Of a stretch of DNA of 8,214 bases, positions 1 through 6,820 are shown piece after piece. Every line of letters starts with the position of its first letter. The stretch's first letter is position 1. The notes under the pieces were generated by a model. It did no database searches, was not told where the DNA came from, and saw only the letters and a program-made list of their open reading frames with translations. This DNA is from Dehalococcoidia bacterium (GTDB lineage: Bacteria > Chloroflexota > Dehalococcoidia > Dehalococcoidales > RBG-16-60-22): NCBI GenBank assembly GCA_004375725.1, contig SOKS01000035.1, positions 1 through 8,214 on the forward strand. The letters are read 5' to 3'. Both the position numbers and the translations under genes were made by a program.

Positions 1-8
1 GCAAATGA

Positions 9-16
9 AAGGAGGT
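9..16 (+). promoter_or_regulatory. Strong Shine-Dalgarno site of the amidohydrolase gene
   Basis: The bases AAGGAGGT lie six bases upstream of the ATG at 22, a near-perfect match to the anti-Shine-Dalgarno sequence. This fixes the start codon. The same reading frame is open to the window edge, so frame alone would not exclude a longer protein. The promoter must lie left of the window. Confidence 0.85.
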
Positions 17-21
17 CTGCC

Positions 22-1185
22 ATGTATGACATATTGATAAAGGGCGGGAGAGTTATTGACCCGGCACAGAATTTAGATGGTACTCTGGACGTGGCCATAA
101 ACGGAGACAAGATTGCCGCCGTGGACAAGGACATATCCCCACAGGAAGGCCAGCAGGTGATAGATGCCAAGGGGAAGATTGTCACTCCGGGGCTTATTGA
201 TATGCACTGCCACGTTTTCGATAGCATCATGCCGATTGCCGTTGAACCTGATGTCGCCGGAGTGAAACATGCGGTGACGACAGTGGTAGACGGAGGAAGT
301 GCCGGTCAGGCAACCTTCGCCGCGTTTCCCAAATATATCTTGCCCACCGCTCAAACCAAAGTTTTTTGCTTCCTTCACCTGTGCTCCTTCGGCCTGATTC
401 CTGAACCGGAACTGAAAGACTGGGACGAGGTAAACCTGGACGGCATGGCAGCGACCATAGAAGCCAACAAAGGCATTATAAAGGGAGTTAAACTGCGCCT
501 GGTCGGCAAGCTCGTGACCAGTGACGGCATTGAAGTGGTCAAAACAGCCCAGAAAATCGCCCGGCAGTTCGGCCTGCCGATACTGATTCACATCGGTGAC
601 ACGGATAAACAGGTGCCGGCGACATTAACTCAGGAATGTCTTGCTGTGATGGAGGCCGGCGATATTCTCGCCCATGTGTATTCTGGCAATCAGGGCAGTG
701 TCCTGCGCCCGGATGGCACGGTAGTGCCGGAGTTGAAGGCTGCCATGGAGCGCGGAGTCATACTGGATCCAGCCAATGGACGGAACAATTTCTCCTTCAA
801 TGTGGCACGCAGATGCCTGGCGGAAGGTATATTGCCAACCGTCATCGGCACCGACCTCAACCACCGGTGCCTGAAAGACCGGACGTTCAGCCTTCCCGTC
901 AATATGTCCAAATTTATGGCGCTCGGGTTGGACCTGAAGCAGGTGGTGGCCATGTCTACTATCAATCCAGCATGCGCCATCCACGAGGAAGCTAAGATAG
1001 GCAGCCTCAAGCCAGGAATGGCAGCGGATGTTTCCATTCTGGAACTCCAGTCCGGTGCCTGGACGCTTATTGATACGCCGGGAGAGACCATAAAAACAGA
1101 TAAGCTGCTTATGCCGGTTACTGCCATAAAGAACGGGAAGGTTATCCCGGCAGAGCCGGTGGCCCTGCCACCTTTGGCAAGCTAA
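22..1185 (+). CDS. Amidohydrolase/deacetylase-family metallohydrolase (cog3964 type)
   Basis: This is a cytoplasmic amidohydrolase-superfamily enzyme of 387 residues, near full length for the family, with no signal peptide. The N-terminus (ILIKGGRVIDP) and C-terminus (GSLKPGMAADVSIL, residues 327-340) form the usual small beta-sandwich around a TIM barrel. Visible candidate metal-site residues are His62 and His64 in DMHCH, a lysine in GVKLR (Lys157, probably the carboxylated bridging lysine), His190 in LIHIG, His218 in LAHVYSG and Asp278 in IGTDLN. That is a binuclear site. Members of this group are often mislabelled dihydroorotase. Characterised cog3964 enzymes hydrolyse acetylated hydroxy acids such as acetyl-(R)-mandelate and do not act on dihydroorotate. 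The substrate here is unknown: a deacetylase or other ester/amide hydrolase is the safe reading. The gene converges on the aldo/keto reductase gene with 45 bases between the stop codons. Confidence is high for the family and low for the substrate. Confidence 0.88.
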   Translation: MYDILIKGGRVIDPAQNLDGTLDVAINGDKIAAVDKDISPQEGQQVIDAKGKIVTPGLIDMHCHVFDSIMPIAVEPDVAGVKHAVTTVVDGGSAGQATFAAFPKYILPTAQTKVFCFLHLCSFGLIPEPELKDWDEVNLDGMAATIEANKGIIKGVKLRLVGKLVTSDGIEVVKTAQKIARQFGLPILIHIGDTDKQVPATLTQECLAVMEAGDILAHVYSGNQGSVLRPDGTVVPELKAAMERGVILDPANGRNNFSFNVARRCLAEGILPTVIGTDLNHRCLKDRTFSLPVNMSKFMALGLDLKQVVAMSTINPACAIHEEAKIGSLKPGMAADVSILELQSGAWTLIDTPGETIKTDKLLMPVTAIKNGKVIPAEPVALPPLAS

Positions 1186-1230
1186 TTCAGTACGGTCCTG
1201 TTCGCGCGAAGCTGACCATCAGATATTGAA

Positions 1231-2226
1231 TCAGCGGTAGAGTTGCTGTGCCCCGTAGAAGAATCTGGGCGGCCTGAGCTGGTGCCACACCTCATCGCAG
1301 GCTTTTAATTCTTCTTCGGTCAGGGTCAGTTCTATCGCGCCGGTATTTTCCTCCAGCTGCTTTATCGAATTGGCGCCGCAGAGGACAGAGGTAATCGCTT
1401 TGTTATTCAGTATCCAGGCAAGAGCAAACTGGGGCATACTTCGCCCATGCTTCCGGGTAATCTCCTTGAACTGTGCCACGGCCTCAAAATCCCCGGGCAG
1501 CCAGTAGCGGTCGCTGTACACCTTTCCCATCATCTTGTTGCCGAATCGTGTGCCTTCGGGTGGTGGTTTGTTCGGGTCATGCTTGCCGGTGAGCATCCCG
1601 CCAGCGAGTGGATTGTACACGCACACCCCCACCCCCTCATTGAGACACAGCGGCAGCATTTCGTCCTCGACACCCCTGGTTACCAGGTTGTACGGTGGCT
1701 GCGTGCAGGCATACCGTGCCAGATTGAGCAACTCGCTCACCCAGAGCGCTTTGCAGAGCTGCCAGACAAGATAGTTGGAACAACCGATGTAGCGCACCTT
1801 CCCCTGGTGTACCAGGTCATCCAGAGCGCGCAGTGTCTCATCAATCGGCGTGGCATGGTCCCACCGATGGGTGTAGTAGATATCAATGTAATCGGTACCC
1901 AGTCGACGCAGACTGCCTTCTACGCCATCCATGATGTGTTTTCGTGACGTGCCAATATCGTTTACCGTCGGGCCTGATTGCCAGCCGCCCACCTTGGTGG
2001 CCAGCACCACGTTGTGCCGTACCCCCTTGAGCGCTTTGCCCACAATTTCCTCGGTCAGTCCGTTAACATACTGGTCGGCAGTATCGATGAAGTTGATGCC
2101 GGCATCCATTGCCCACTTTATCAGCTTTACGGATTCCGCTTCATCTATCTGGTTGCCATAGGTCATTGTGCCCAGGCAAATTTCAGATACCATCAAGCCG
2201 GCCCGGCCCATTCTCCGATACTTCAT
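1231..2226 (-). CDS. Aldo/keto reductase
   Basis: This is an NAD(P)H-dependent oxidoreductase of the aldo/keto reductase superfamily, 331 residues long and the usual size for the bacterial/Kv-beta-like branch. The catalytic tetrad is complete: Asp48 and Tyr53 in FIDTADQY, Lys78 in LATKVGG, and His120 in YYTHRWD. Other family signatures are the N-terminal LGTMTYG turn (residues 18-24), GKVRYIGCSNY (142-152), YNPLAGGMLTGK (204-215) and a C-terminal cofactor-loop region around VLCGANSIKQLEEN (281-294). The normal Gly after the catalytic Tyr region is replaced (DQYVNG), a minor difference. The start is supported by a purine-rich GGAAGGA five bases before the ATG. It is transcribed away from the alpha/beta hydrolase gene across a shared 194-base region and ends tail-to-tail with the amidohydrolase gene. 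It reduces an aldehyde or ketone, or runs in reverse. The true substrate cannot be told. Confidence 0.93.
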   Translation of the reverse strand: MKYRRMGRAGLMVSEICLGTMTYGNQIDEAESVKLIKWAMDAGINFIDTADQYVNGLTEEIVGKALKGVRHNVVLATKVGGWQSGPTVNDIGTSRKHIMDGVEGSLRRLGTDYIDIYYTHRWDHATPIDETLRALDDLVHQGKVRYIGCSNYLVWQLCKALWVSELLNLARYACTQPPYNLVTRGVEDEMLPLCLNEGVGVCVYNPLAGGMLTGKHDPNKPPPEGTRFGNKMMGKVYSDRYWLPGDFEAVAQFKEITRKHGRSMPQFALAWILNNKAITSVLCGANSIKQLEENTGAIELTLTEEELKACDEVWHQLRPPRFFYGAQQLYR

Positions 2227-2263
2227 GTCATTCCTTCCTTTCTCACCCGGTGTTTAATGCTTC

Positions 2264-2292
2264 ATTTTAACACCAATTTAATCCGGCAACAA
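2264..2292 (-). promoter_or_regulatory. Candidate promoter of the aldo/keto reductase gene
   Basis: Read on the minus strand, TTGTTG (2287-2292) is followed after 17 bases by TAAAAT (2264-2269). The -10 element matches the consensus at five of six positions, but the -35 at only three. Spacing is ideal, and the start site would fall about 30 bases upstream of the ATG. It is the best candidate in this stretch but only moderate in strength. Confidence 0.35.
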
Positions 2293-2315
2293 AGAGGTCC
2301 TGACTGCTCATAATA

Positions 2316-2344
2316 TTGACAGTAAAAGGTTAAAGCGATAAGAT
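2316..2344 (+). promoter_or_regulatory. Predicted sigma-70 promoter of the alpha/beta hydrolase gene
   Basis: A perfect TTGACA (2316-2321) is followed after exactly 17 bases by TAAGAT (2339-2344), four of six matches to TATAAT. Transcription would start near 2351, giving a leader of about 70 bases. The rest of the 2227-2420 intergenic region is AT-rich and shows no further gene. Confidence 0.55.
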
Positions 2345-2420
2345 AACGAAAACCACCTGTACCGCAATCTTGTGGAAAATGTTTAAAAAAGAGCCGGTTT
2401 TGAACTGAGGAGAGACCGTT

Positions 2421-3254
2421 ATGCCCGGAGCAAAGGTGAATGGGGTTAATCTATACTATGAAGTCACCGGAGACGGCTTCCCCCTGGTTCTGAGTCATGA
2501 ATTCGCCGGAACGTATAAGAGCTGGGAGCCCCAGGTGAGATTCTTCTCCCGTCGCTACCAGGTCGTCACCTACAACCACCGCGGTTTTCCCCCGTCGGAT
2601 GTACCCGAAAAAGCATCGGACTACTCGCAGGATATACTTGTTGAGGACCTGTACCAGCTCTTACGACATCTCGGCATTAAAGAAGCTTATGTAGGCGGCT
2701 GTTCCATGGGCGGCAATATCGCCCTCAATTTCGGCATTGCTCACCCGGAAATGACCAGAGCCCTGATAATCGTCAGCGCCGGCGCCGGTAGCACCGGGCG
2801 GGATACGTTTGTACCCAAACTGGAAGGCATGGCACAGCAGGTCGAAAAAGTGGGCTGGAAAGTGCTGGCCGAGCAGTACGCTCAAGAGCCCAACCGCATC
2901 CAGTTAAAAAAGAAGGACCCGCGTGGCTGGCAAGAGTTCGTCGATGACCTCGCCGCCCATTCCAATGAAGGTTCAGTGCCACTGATAAGAGAGGTCATTA
3001 TCAAGCGGCCGCCAGTTTCAGAACTCGAGGCCAGGCTCAAACGGCTGAAAATACCGGCGCTCATCATGATTGGTGACGAGGACGAGATGTGCCTTGACCC
3101 GGCACTGATTATGAAAAAACACCTGCCCGGCGCAGGCCTGCTGGTCTTCCCCCAATCCGGCCATGCCATCAATTTAGAAGAGCCGGATATCTTCAACCGG
3201 GCGCTGCTCGACTTCCTCACCGCCGTCGAGGCGGGAAAATGGGTGATACGCTGA
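2421..3254 (+). CDS. Alpha/beta-fold hydrolase
   Basis: This is a cytoplasmic alpha/beta hydrolase of 277 residues, typical length, with no signal peptide. The catalytic triad is visible: nucleophile Ser95 in the elbow GCSMGG (GxSxG), the acid in IGDEDE (most likely Asp221, alternatively Asp219), and His248 in QSGHAI. The segment SHEFAG (25-30) corresponds to the oxyanion loop that is often HGxxG, here with Glu in the first x position. YNHRGFPPS (51-59) matches the typical DxRGxGxS region after strand 4, and residues of about 125-200 form the variable cap. GAGGAGA at 2407-2413, seven bases ahead of the ATG, supports the start. Sequence of this kind occurs in esterases, C-C bond hydrolases and 3-oxoadipate enol-lactonase relatives, so no specific substrate is claimed. 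The gene sits 115 bases before glpX on the same strand, but glpX has its own promoter, so they may not form one operon. Confidence 0.9.
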   Translation: MPGAKVNGVNLYYEVTGDGFPLVLSHEFAGTYKSWEPQVRFFSRRYQVVTYNHRGFPPSDVPEKASDYSQDILVEDLYQLLRHLGIKEAYVGGCSMGGNIALNFGIAHPEMTRALIIVSAGAGSTGRDTFVPKLEGMAQQVEKVGWKVLAEQYAQEPNRIQLKKKDPRGWQEFVDDLAAHSNEGSVPLIREVIIKRPPVSELEARLKRLKIPALIMIGDEDEMCLDPALIMKKHLPGAGLLVFPQSGHAINLEEPDIFNRALLDFLTAVEAGKWVIR

Positions 3255-3267
3255 ATTCGGTATCACC
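3242..3267 (+). other. Inverted repeat across the hydrolase stop codon, upstream of the glpX promoter
   Basis: GGTGATAC (3242-3249) and GTATCACC (3260-3267) are perfect 8-base inverted arms separated by ten bases that include the TGA stop at 3252-3254. No T-run follows, so it is not a typical intrinsic terminator. It lies 19 bases upstream of the glpX -35 box and could be a regulator binding site or an mRNA 3'-end hairpin. Its function is not known. Confidence 0.4.
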
Positions 3268-3286
3268 GAGCCAGGGAATAAACAGG

Positions 3287-3315
3287 TTGACATCGCCGTT
3301 AGCTTACATTATTAT
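3287..3315 (+). promoter_or_regulatory. Predicted sigma-70 promoter of glpX
   Basis: A perfect TTGACA (3287-3292), a 17-base spacer and TATTAT (3310-3315, five of six matches) make this the best promoter match in the window. Transcription would start near 3322, about 48 bases ahead of the glpX start. This implies that fructose bisphosphatase can be expressed separately from the upstream hydrolase. Confidence 0.65.
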
Positions 3316-3369
3316 GGCGCTGCCAGTAATGTGCCCCTGATTTTTCGATATATCTTTCAGTGAGGTTAG

Positions 3370-4374
3370 ATGATAGAAGGTACACGTTCCCGTCGGCCGA
3401 TTGAACGGAACATCGCCATGGAGCTGGTACGTGCCACCGAGGCGGCGGCCATGGCGGCGGCCCGCTTTCTGGGCAGGGGCGATAAGAAACTGGTGGACCA
3501 GGCCGCCGTGGATGCCATGCGTCTTGCTCTGGGCTATGTCAGCATGGATGGCATCGTGGTCATTGGCGAGGGAGAGAAGGACGAAGCTCCCATGCTGTAT
3601 ATCGGCGAGCATATTGGCGGCGGTTCAGGCCTACAGGTGGACATCGCGGTTGACCCGGTTGACGGCACCACGCTGGTGGCCAATGGCCTTCCTGAAGCCA
3701 TCTCGGCCGTGGCGCTCTCGGCACGAGGTACTATTAACTGCCCGAGGCAATTTGTCTACATGGATAAACTCGCCACCGGCCCGGAGGCCAAAGACATGGT
3801 CGATATTAATGCGCCGGTTGCAGAAAACCTGAAAAACATCGCCAGAGCTAAAAAAAGAAACGTATCCGACCTGACGGTGGTGGTTCTGGATAGGCCGCGC
3901 CACGAGCAGCTTCTTTCTGAAATCAGGAGCGCCGGCGCACGGGTGAAGCTGATACCGGCCGGCGACCTGGCGGCGGGCATTCAGGCCGCTCTGCCCGAGA
4001 CGGGGGTGGATGTCCTCCTGGGTATCGGCGGCACGCCCGAGGGCGTACTCACCGCCGCCGCGATACAATGTATTGGCGGCATAATTCAATGCAAAGCCTG
4101 GCCACGAGACGACAGGGAGCGAGATGCGGCGCTGAAAGCAGGCATAGACCTTGACAAGGTCTATTATACCGACGACCTGATAAACAGTGATGACGTGTTT
4201 TTCGCCGCCACCGGGGTCAGCACCGGTGAGCTGCTGAAGGGCGTACGGTACTTCAGTGGCGGAGCCGCGACCCAGTCTCTGGCCATGCGCTCCAGTTCCG
4301 GCACCGTCCGCTGGGTTGACGCCCACCACAACTTCGACCGACTGGACAAGCTAAAATCTCTCGATCTCCCTTGA
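3370..4374 (+). CDS. glpX: Class II fructose-1,6-bisphosphatase (GlpX)
   Basis: The product hydrolyses fructose 1,6-bisphosphate to fructose 6-phosphate, the irreversible step of gluconeogenesis, in the cytoplasm. It has 334 residues, near the E. coli GlpX length, and resembles it throughout. Diagnostic segments are FLGRGDKK (33-40), IGEGEKDEAPML (65-76), the metal/phosphate motif DPVDGTT (95-101) and the substrate-binding GIGGTPEG (218-225). GlpX proteins usually read DPxEGT. Here the acid is Asp98, as in the wider inositol-monophosphatase superfamily. The start at 3370 has GAGG four bases upstream and gives about ten residues more than E. coli GlpX. The ATG at 3418 (Met17) is a less likely alternative because it would remove conserved sequence (ERNIAMEL). 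Some relatives also act on sedoheptulose 1,7-bisphosphate, which cannot be excluded. The gene ends 36 bases from the stop of the convergent aldolase gene, so three fructose-bisphosphate enzymes lie together. Confidence 0.95.
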   Translation: MIEGTRSRRPIERNIAMELVRATEAAAMAAARFLGRGDKKLVDQAAVDAMRLALGYVSMDGIVVIGEGEKDEAPMLYIGEHIGGGSGLQVDIAVDPVDGTTLVANGLPEAISAVALSARGTINCPRQFVYMDKLATGPEAKDMVDINAPVAENLKNIARAKKRNVSDLTVVVLDRPRHEQLLSEIRSAGARVKLIPAGDLAAGIQAALPETGVDVLLGIGGTPEGVLTAAAIQCIGGIIQCKAWPRDDRERDAALKAGIDLDKVYYTDDLINSDDVFFAATGVSTGELLKGVRYFSGGAATQSLAMRSSSGTVRWVDAHHNFDRLDKLKSLDLP

Positions 4375-4379
4375 CGAAC

Positions 4380-4393
4380 GCTTCCGTCGAAGC
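4380..4393. other. Small hairpin between the convergent glpX and aldolase genes
   Basis: GCTTC (4380-4384) and GAAGC (4389-4393) form a 5-bp stem with a four-base loop inside the 36-base gap between the two stop codons. Neither strand shows a following T-run. It could weakly terminate both transcripts, but the evidence is only the short symmetry and its position. Confidence 0.25.
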
Positions 4394-4410
4394 TACGCCA
4401 GATTTGGGAA

Positions 4411-5676
4411 TCATTTAACTACGTACTTTTTCACCAGGCCTACGGTATCAACCACAATCAGCTTCTGAAAGAGCTGGGTAAAGCGCTCTTCCAGCGCGTC
4501 TCCAATCCCTTTCAGGTTGTCTGACGGAATGTCCCACGTTTCTTTCTTGAAATCGCCAAAAGCTTTCTTGCGCGTTTTATACAGGAACTGCTCCTCAGTA
4601 TCGCCCGACTTTCTCTCGTCGCTGTACTGCTGGAGCAGATGTCTGTTAATCGTCTGCATTAATTCCGGCGGGAAATAGGGACTGTCGTAAATGATATTCT
4701 GAAACCCGGTGGCCAGATGGACCTCCGCAGTGCCAACCTCCGGGAATAGATGAAAAGCCTCATCGGGGAGCGTGGAAGCGCCGTGCTGCACGGCACCACT
4801 CATGCCATATTCCTCGCGGGCGATCTTGGAAAGCACCTTCAAAGTATCAAAGTCGAGCTCTACACTGGCGATTGCCCCATCGGGCAGGACCACCCCACCA
4901 TGTGTCGTCCCGGTCTGCACGCTGATTTTGGAGATTCCCTTGATGTCCGGCCCCGTATGGGCACGATACCCGCTCATAAAAGCCCTGAGGTCCTCCACCG
5001 TGCTGTTCTGTTTGCCAACTTCCCCGATTTCGCCACCAACTGATATCGTAACCGCTTCCGGCTCAATGCTGCGGATGAACCTGGTCATCTCCGCGGTGAC
5101 ACGGCAGTTCTCCTCCTGCTGCCGCTCCAGGCTCTCCCGGTCAATATCAACCAGGGTGGAGGCATCAATATCAATATTATAGAAGCCCGCGCTTACCGCC
5201 TCCTGTATCAACGCCTTCATGCCCTCTATTTCCTGTCTGGGTTCGGCGCGGTATCTCTTTCGGTTCATCTGAAAATGGTCGCCCTGTATGAAAACAGGGC
5301 CCTGAAACCCCTCCTTGATGGCCGCTGCCAGGACACAGGTGACATATTCCGCCGGCTTCTGCTTGGTGTAGCCCATCTCGGAGCGGGCAATTTCAAAAAT
5401 AAAGGCCCCGACCTCGTGTTTCAGCGCGGCACGGAAGACGGCCTGTGCCACCTGATAGGTCATGCCCCGGATGTTTATCGCCGGGACGGTTTTGTTATGA
5501 TAAGCCCCCCTCCCGGCGGCCTCATACAGGCCCTGGATACTCGCCGGATAGATACCCTGACTTGCTGCCAGTTCCCGAATCTGCCGTCGGTTTTCCTCCC
5601 TGACCGGCTCATCAGCGCCAAAAACCGCCTGCTCCACCAGGCCATCAATTCTATCACCGGTTAATGGTGTACTCAT
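4411..5676 (-). CDS. fba: Class II (metal-dependent) fructose-bisphosphate aldolase, long form
   Basis: The enzyme is predicted to cleave fructose 1,6-bisphosphate reversibly to dihydroxyacetone phosphate and glyceraldehyde 3-phosphate. The class II site is intact: Asp133-His134 in IQGDHFQ, Glu216 in GGEIGEVG, His259 in TGTTHGG and His298 in VQHGAST. The first, third and fourth segments would supply the zinc-binding histidines. At 421 residues it is clearly longer than ordinary class II aldolases (about 280-360). Roughly 60 residues precede the first barrel strand (TVPAINIRG), and a C-terminal tail of about 100 residues follows the barrel. The length and the GDH segment also recall the GatZ/KbaZ subunits of tagatose-bisphosphate aldolase, but the complete metal ligand set favours a catalytic aldolase. 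The ATG is ten bases after the phosphofructokinase stop, and its GAGG ribosome site (5685-5688) overlaps that stop codon. The two genes are therefore an operon and probably translationally coupled. Confidence 0.9.
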   Translation of the reverse strand: MSTPLTGDRIDGLVEQAVFGADEPVREENRRQIRELAASQGIYPASIQGLYEAAGRGAYHNKTVPAINIRGMTYQVAQAVFRAALKHEVGAFIFEIARSEMGYTKQKPAEYVTCVLAAAIKEGFQGPVFIQGDHFQMNRKRYRAEPRQEIEGMKALIQEAVSAGFYNIDIDASTLVDIDRESLERQQEENCRVTAEMTRFIRSIEPEAVTISVGGEIGEVGKQNSTVEDLRAFMSGYRAHTGPDIKGISKISVQTGTTHGGVVLPDGAIASVELDFDTLKVLSKIAREEYGMSGAVQHGASTLPDEAFHLFPEVGTAEVHLATGFQNIIYDSPYFPPELMQTINRHLLQQYSDERKSGDTEEQFLYKTRKKAFGDFKKETWDIPSDNLKGIGDALEERFTQLFQKLIVVDTVGLVKKYVVK

Positions 5677-5684
5677 TATTCTAA

Positions 5685-5688
5685 CCTC
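5685..5688 (-). promoter_or_regulatory. Aldolase Shine-Dalgarno site overlapping the phosphofructokinase stop codon
   Basis: On the minus strand GAGG (5685-5688) lies eight bases before the aldolase ATG and shares bases with the TGA stop (5687-5689) of the preceding gene. Ribosomes ending phosphofructokinase translation would be placed to start aldolase, which suggests fixed ratios of the two enzymes. Confidence 0.6.
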
Positions 5689-6802
5689 ATCCTTTATGCC
5701 TGAAGATTGTCCGGCGTCCGCTGTACCGCTCTATATCATAGTGTTTTTCAACGTCCACGTAGCTCGTCCGACCGATGACCATGTCCATCGGGCAGGAGGT
5801 GACCTCGCCGTTTCTATAACATACCATCCTGCCGAAATCCCCGGTCATTATCAAATCAACCGCGGCAATGCCAAAATACCGCCCCATTCTCCGGTCATAC
5901 GCGCAGGGGGCACCACCCCGCTGCAGGTGGCTCAGTACCACGCACCGCGTCTCGACCCCGATACCTTCATAGATTTCTCTGGCCAGAAATTCACCGATAC
6001 CGCCCAGCATCTTATGCCCAAAGTTGTCCACGCCTTCCTGCCTGGCAAACTCCTGATATCCAATTGGCTTAGCTCCCTCGGCAACGAGGATGATTTCGTA
6101 TCTCGTCCCCGACTTTCTCCCTTCCAGGAGCAGCTCATTCACTTTTTCAATGGAAAAGTCACACTCCGGGATTAAGATGATATACGCGCCACAGGCTTCG
6201 CCGCCTTCCAGAGCCAGCCAGCCGGTATGCCTTCCCATCGTTTCCACCACAAATATCCTCCGGTGTGACCCCGCCGTGGTTCTCAACCGGTCTACTTCCT
6301 CCGTAATTACGCTCATCGCGGTTTCAAAGCCAAGCGTGTAATCCGTTTCCACCAGGTCTTTATCAATGGTCTTGGGAATGCCCACCACATTAACGCCTTC
6401 CTGCGCCAGCTTCCAGGCCACGCCGAGCGTATCATCACCCCCGATAGCTATCAAGGCATTCAGTCCCAGCTTTTTAATGTTATCCAGCACCAGCTTAGAG
6501 CGGTCATTCTCCGGATTGTAAGGATTGGTGCGGGAAGTCCCCAGCATGGTGCCGCCATACCGGTCCCAGGTCCTCACCTTCTGCTCGTCCAGAGGGCTGA
6601 TATAGTCCCCCGTTTTCAGGCTGGCACCCGCCTCATACATGAGCCCGCTCCAGCCGTTCCTGATGCCGAGCACCTCGTACCGGACCCCTCTTTCCGATTC
6701 CAGTCGTTTGTCCACAGCAGTTTTAACCACCCATTTGATCGCCGGATTAAGGCCAGCGCAGTCGCCACCGCCGGTAAGTATGCCAATCCTTCCCTTTTTC
6801 AT
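5687..6802 (-). CDS. pfp: 6-phosphofructokinase, pyrophosphate-dependent by signature
   Basis: The product phosphorylates fructose 6-phosphate to fructose 1,6-bisphosphate in the cytoplasm. It has 371 residues, slightly longer than the 320-residue E. coli PfkA. Family motifs in order are GILTGGGDCAGLNP (7-20), GGTMLGTSR (83-91), IGGDDTLG (120-127), PKTIDKDL (143-150) with catalytic Asp147, MGRHTGW (189-195), IPE (211-213) and HLQRGG (292-297). The phosphoryl-donor positions are Asp124 (Gly104 in E. coli) and Lys144 (Gly124 in E. coli). Both substitutions are established determinants of pyrophosphate use, so the enzyme is predicted to be PPi-dependent and reversible, not ATP-dependent. An unusual Lys148 stands where most relatives have Asn (TIDND). 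The canonical N-terminus supports the ATG at 6802, yet no Shine-Dalgarno sequence precedes it. The gene is first in a two-gene operon with the aldolase. The PPi preference is inference from two residues and has not been tested. Confidence 0.92.
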   Translation of the reverse strand: MKKGRIGILTGGGDCAGLNPAIKWVVKTAVDKRLESERGVRYEVLGIRNGWSGLMYEAGASLKTGDYISPLDEQKVRTWDRYGGTMLGTSRTNPYNPENDRSKLVLDNIKKLGLNALIAIGGDDTLGVAWKLAQEGVNVVGIPKTIDKDLVETDYTLGFETAMSVITEEVDRLRTTAGSHRRIFVVETMGRHTGWLALEGGEACGAYIILIPECDFSIEKVNELLLEGRKSGTRYEIILVAEGAKPIGYQEFARQEGVDNFGHKMLGGIGEFLAREIYEGIGVETRCVVLSHLQRGGAPCAYDRRMGRYFGIAAVDLIMTGDFGRMVCYRNGEVTSCPMDMVIGRTSYVDVEKHYDIERYSGRRTIFRHKG

Positions 6803-6807
6803 GTTAG

Positions 6808-6820
6808 TTATAGCTTATAA
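6808..6820. other. 13-base dyad TTATA-gct-TATAA over the phosphofructokinase -10 region
   Basis: A perfect 5-base inverted repeat with a three-base centre overlaps the predicted -10 element on the minus strand. The symmetry may follow simply from AT-rich promoter sequence, or it may be a repressor half-site pair. Confidence that it matters is low. Confidence 0.25.

Noticed and set aside
6..8. TGA that could be the stop of an upstream gene just before the amidohydrolase
   Set aside because: Only five bases precede it, so no coding evidence can be read from the window.
1201..1210. Palindrome TTCGCGCGAA between the convergent amidohydrolase and reductase genes
   Set aside because: Ten bases with no room for a stable loop and no T-run, so it is not a terminator. 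Such short palindromes arise by chance in GC-rich sequence.
3631..4329. A 232-codon open frame on the minus strand inside glpX
   Set aside because: It is antisense to conserved GlpX sequence and its translation resembles no protein family. It is a codon-bias shadow.
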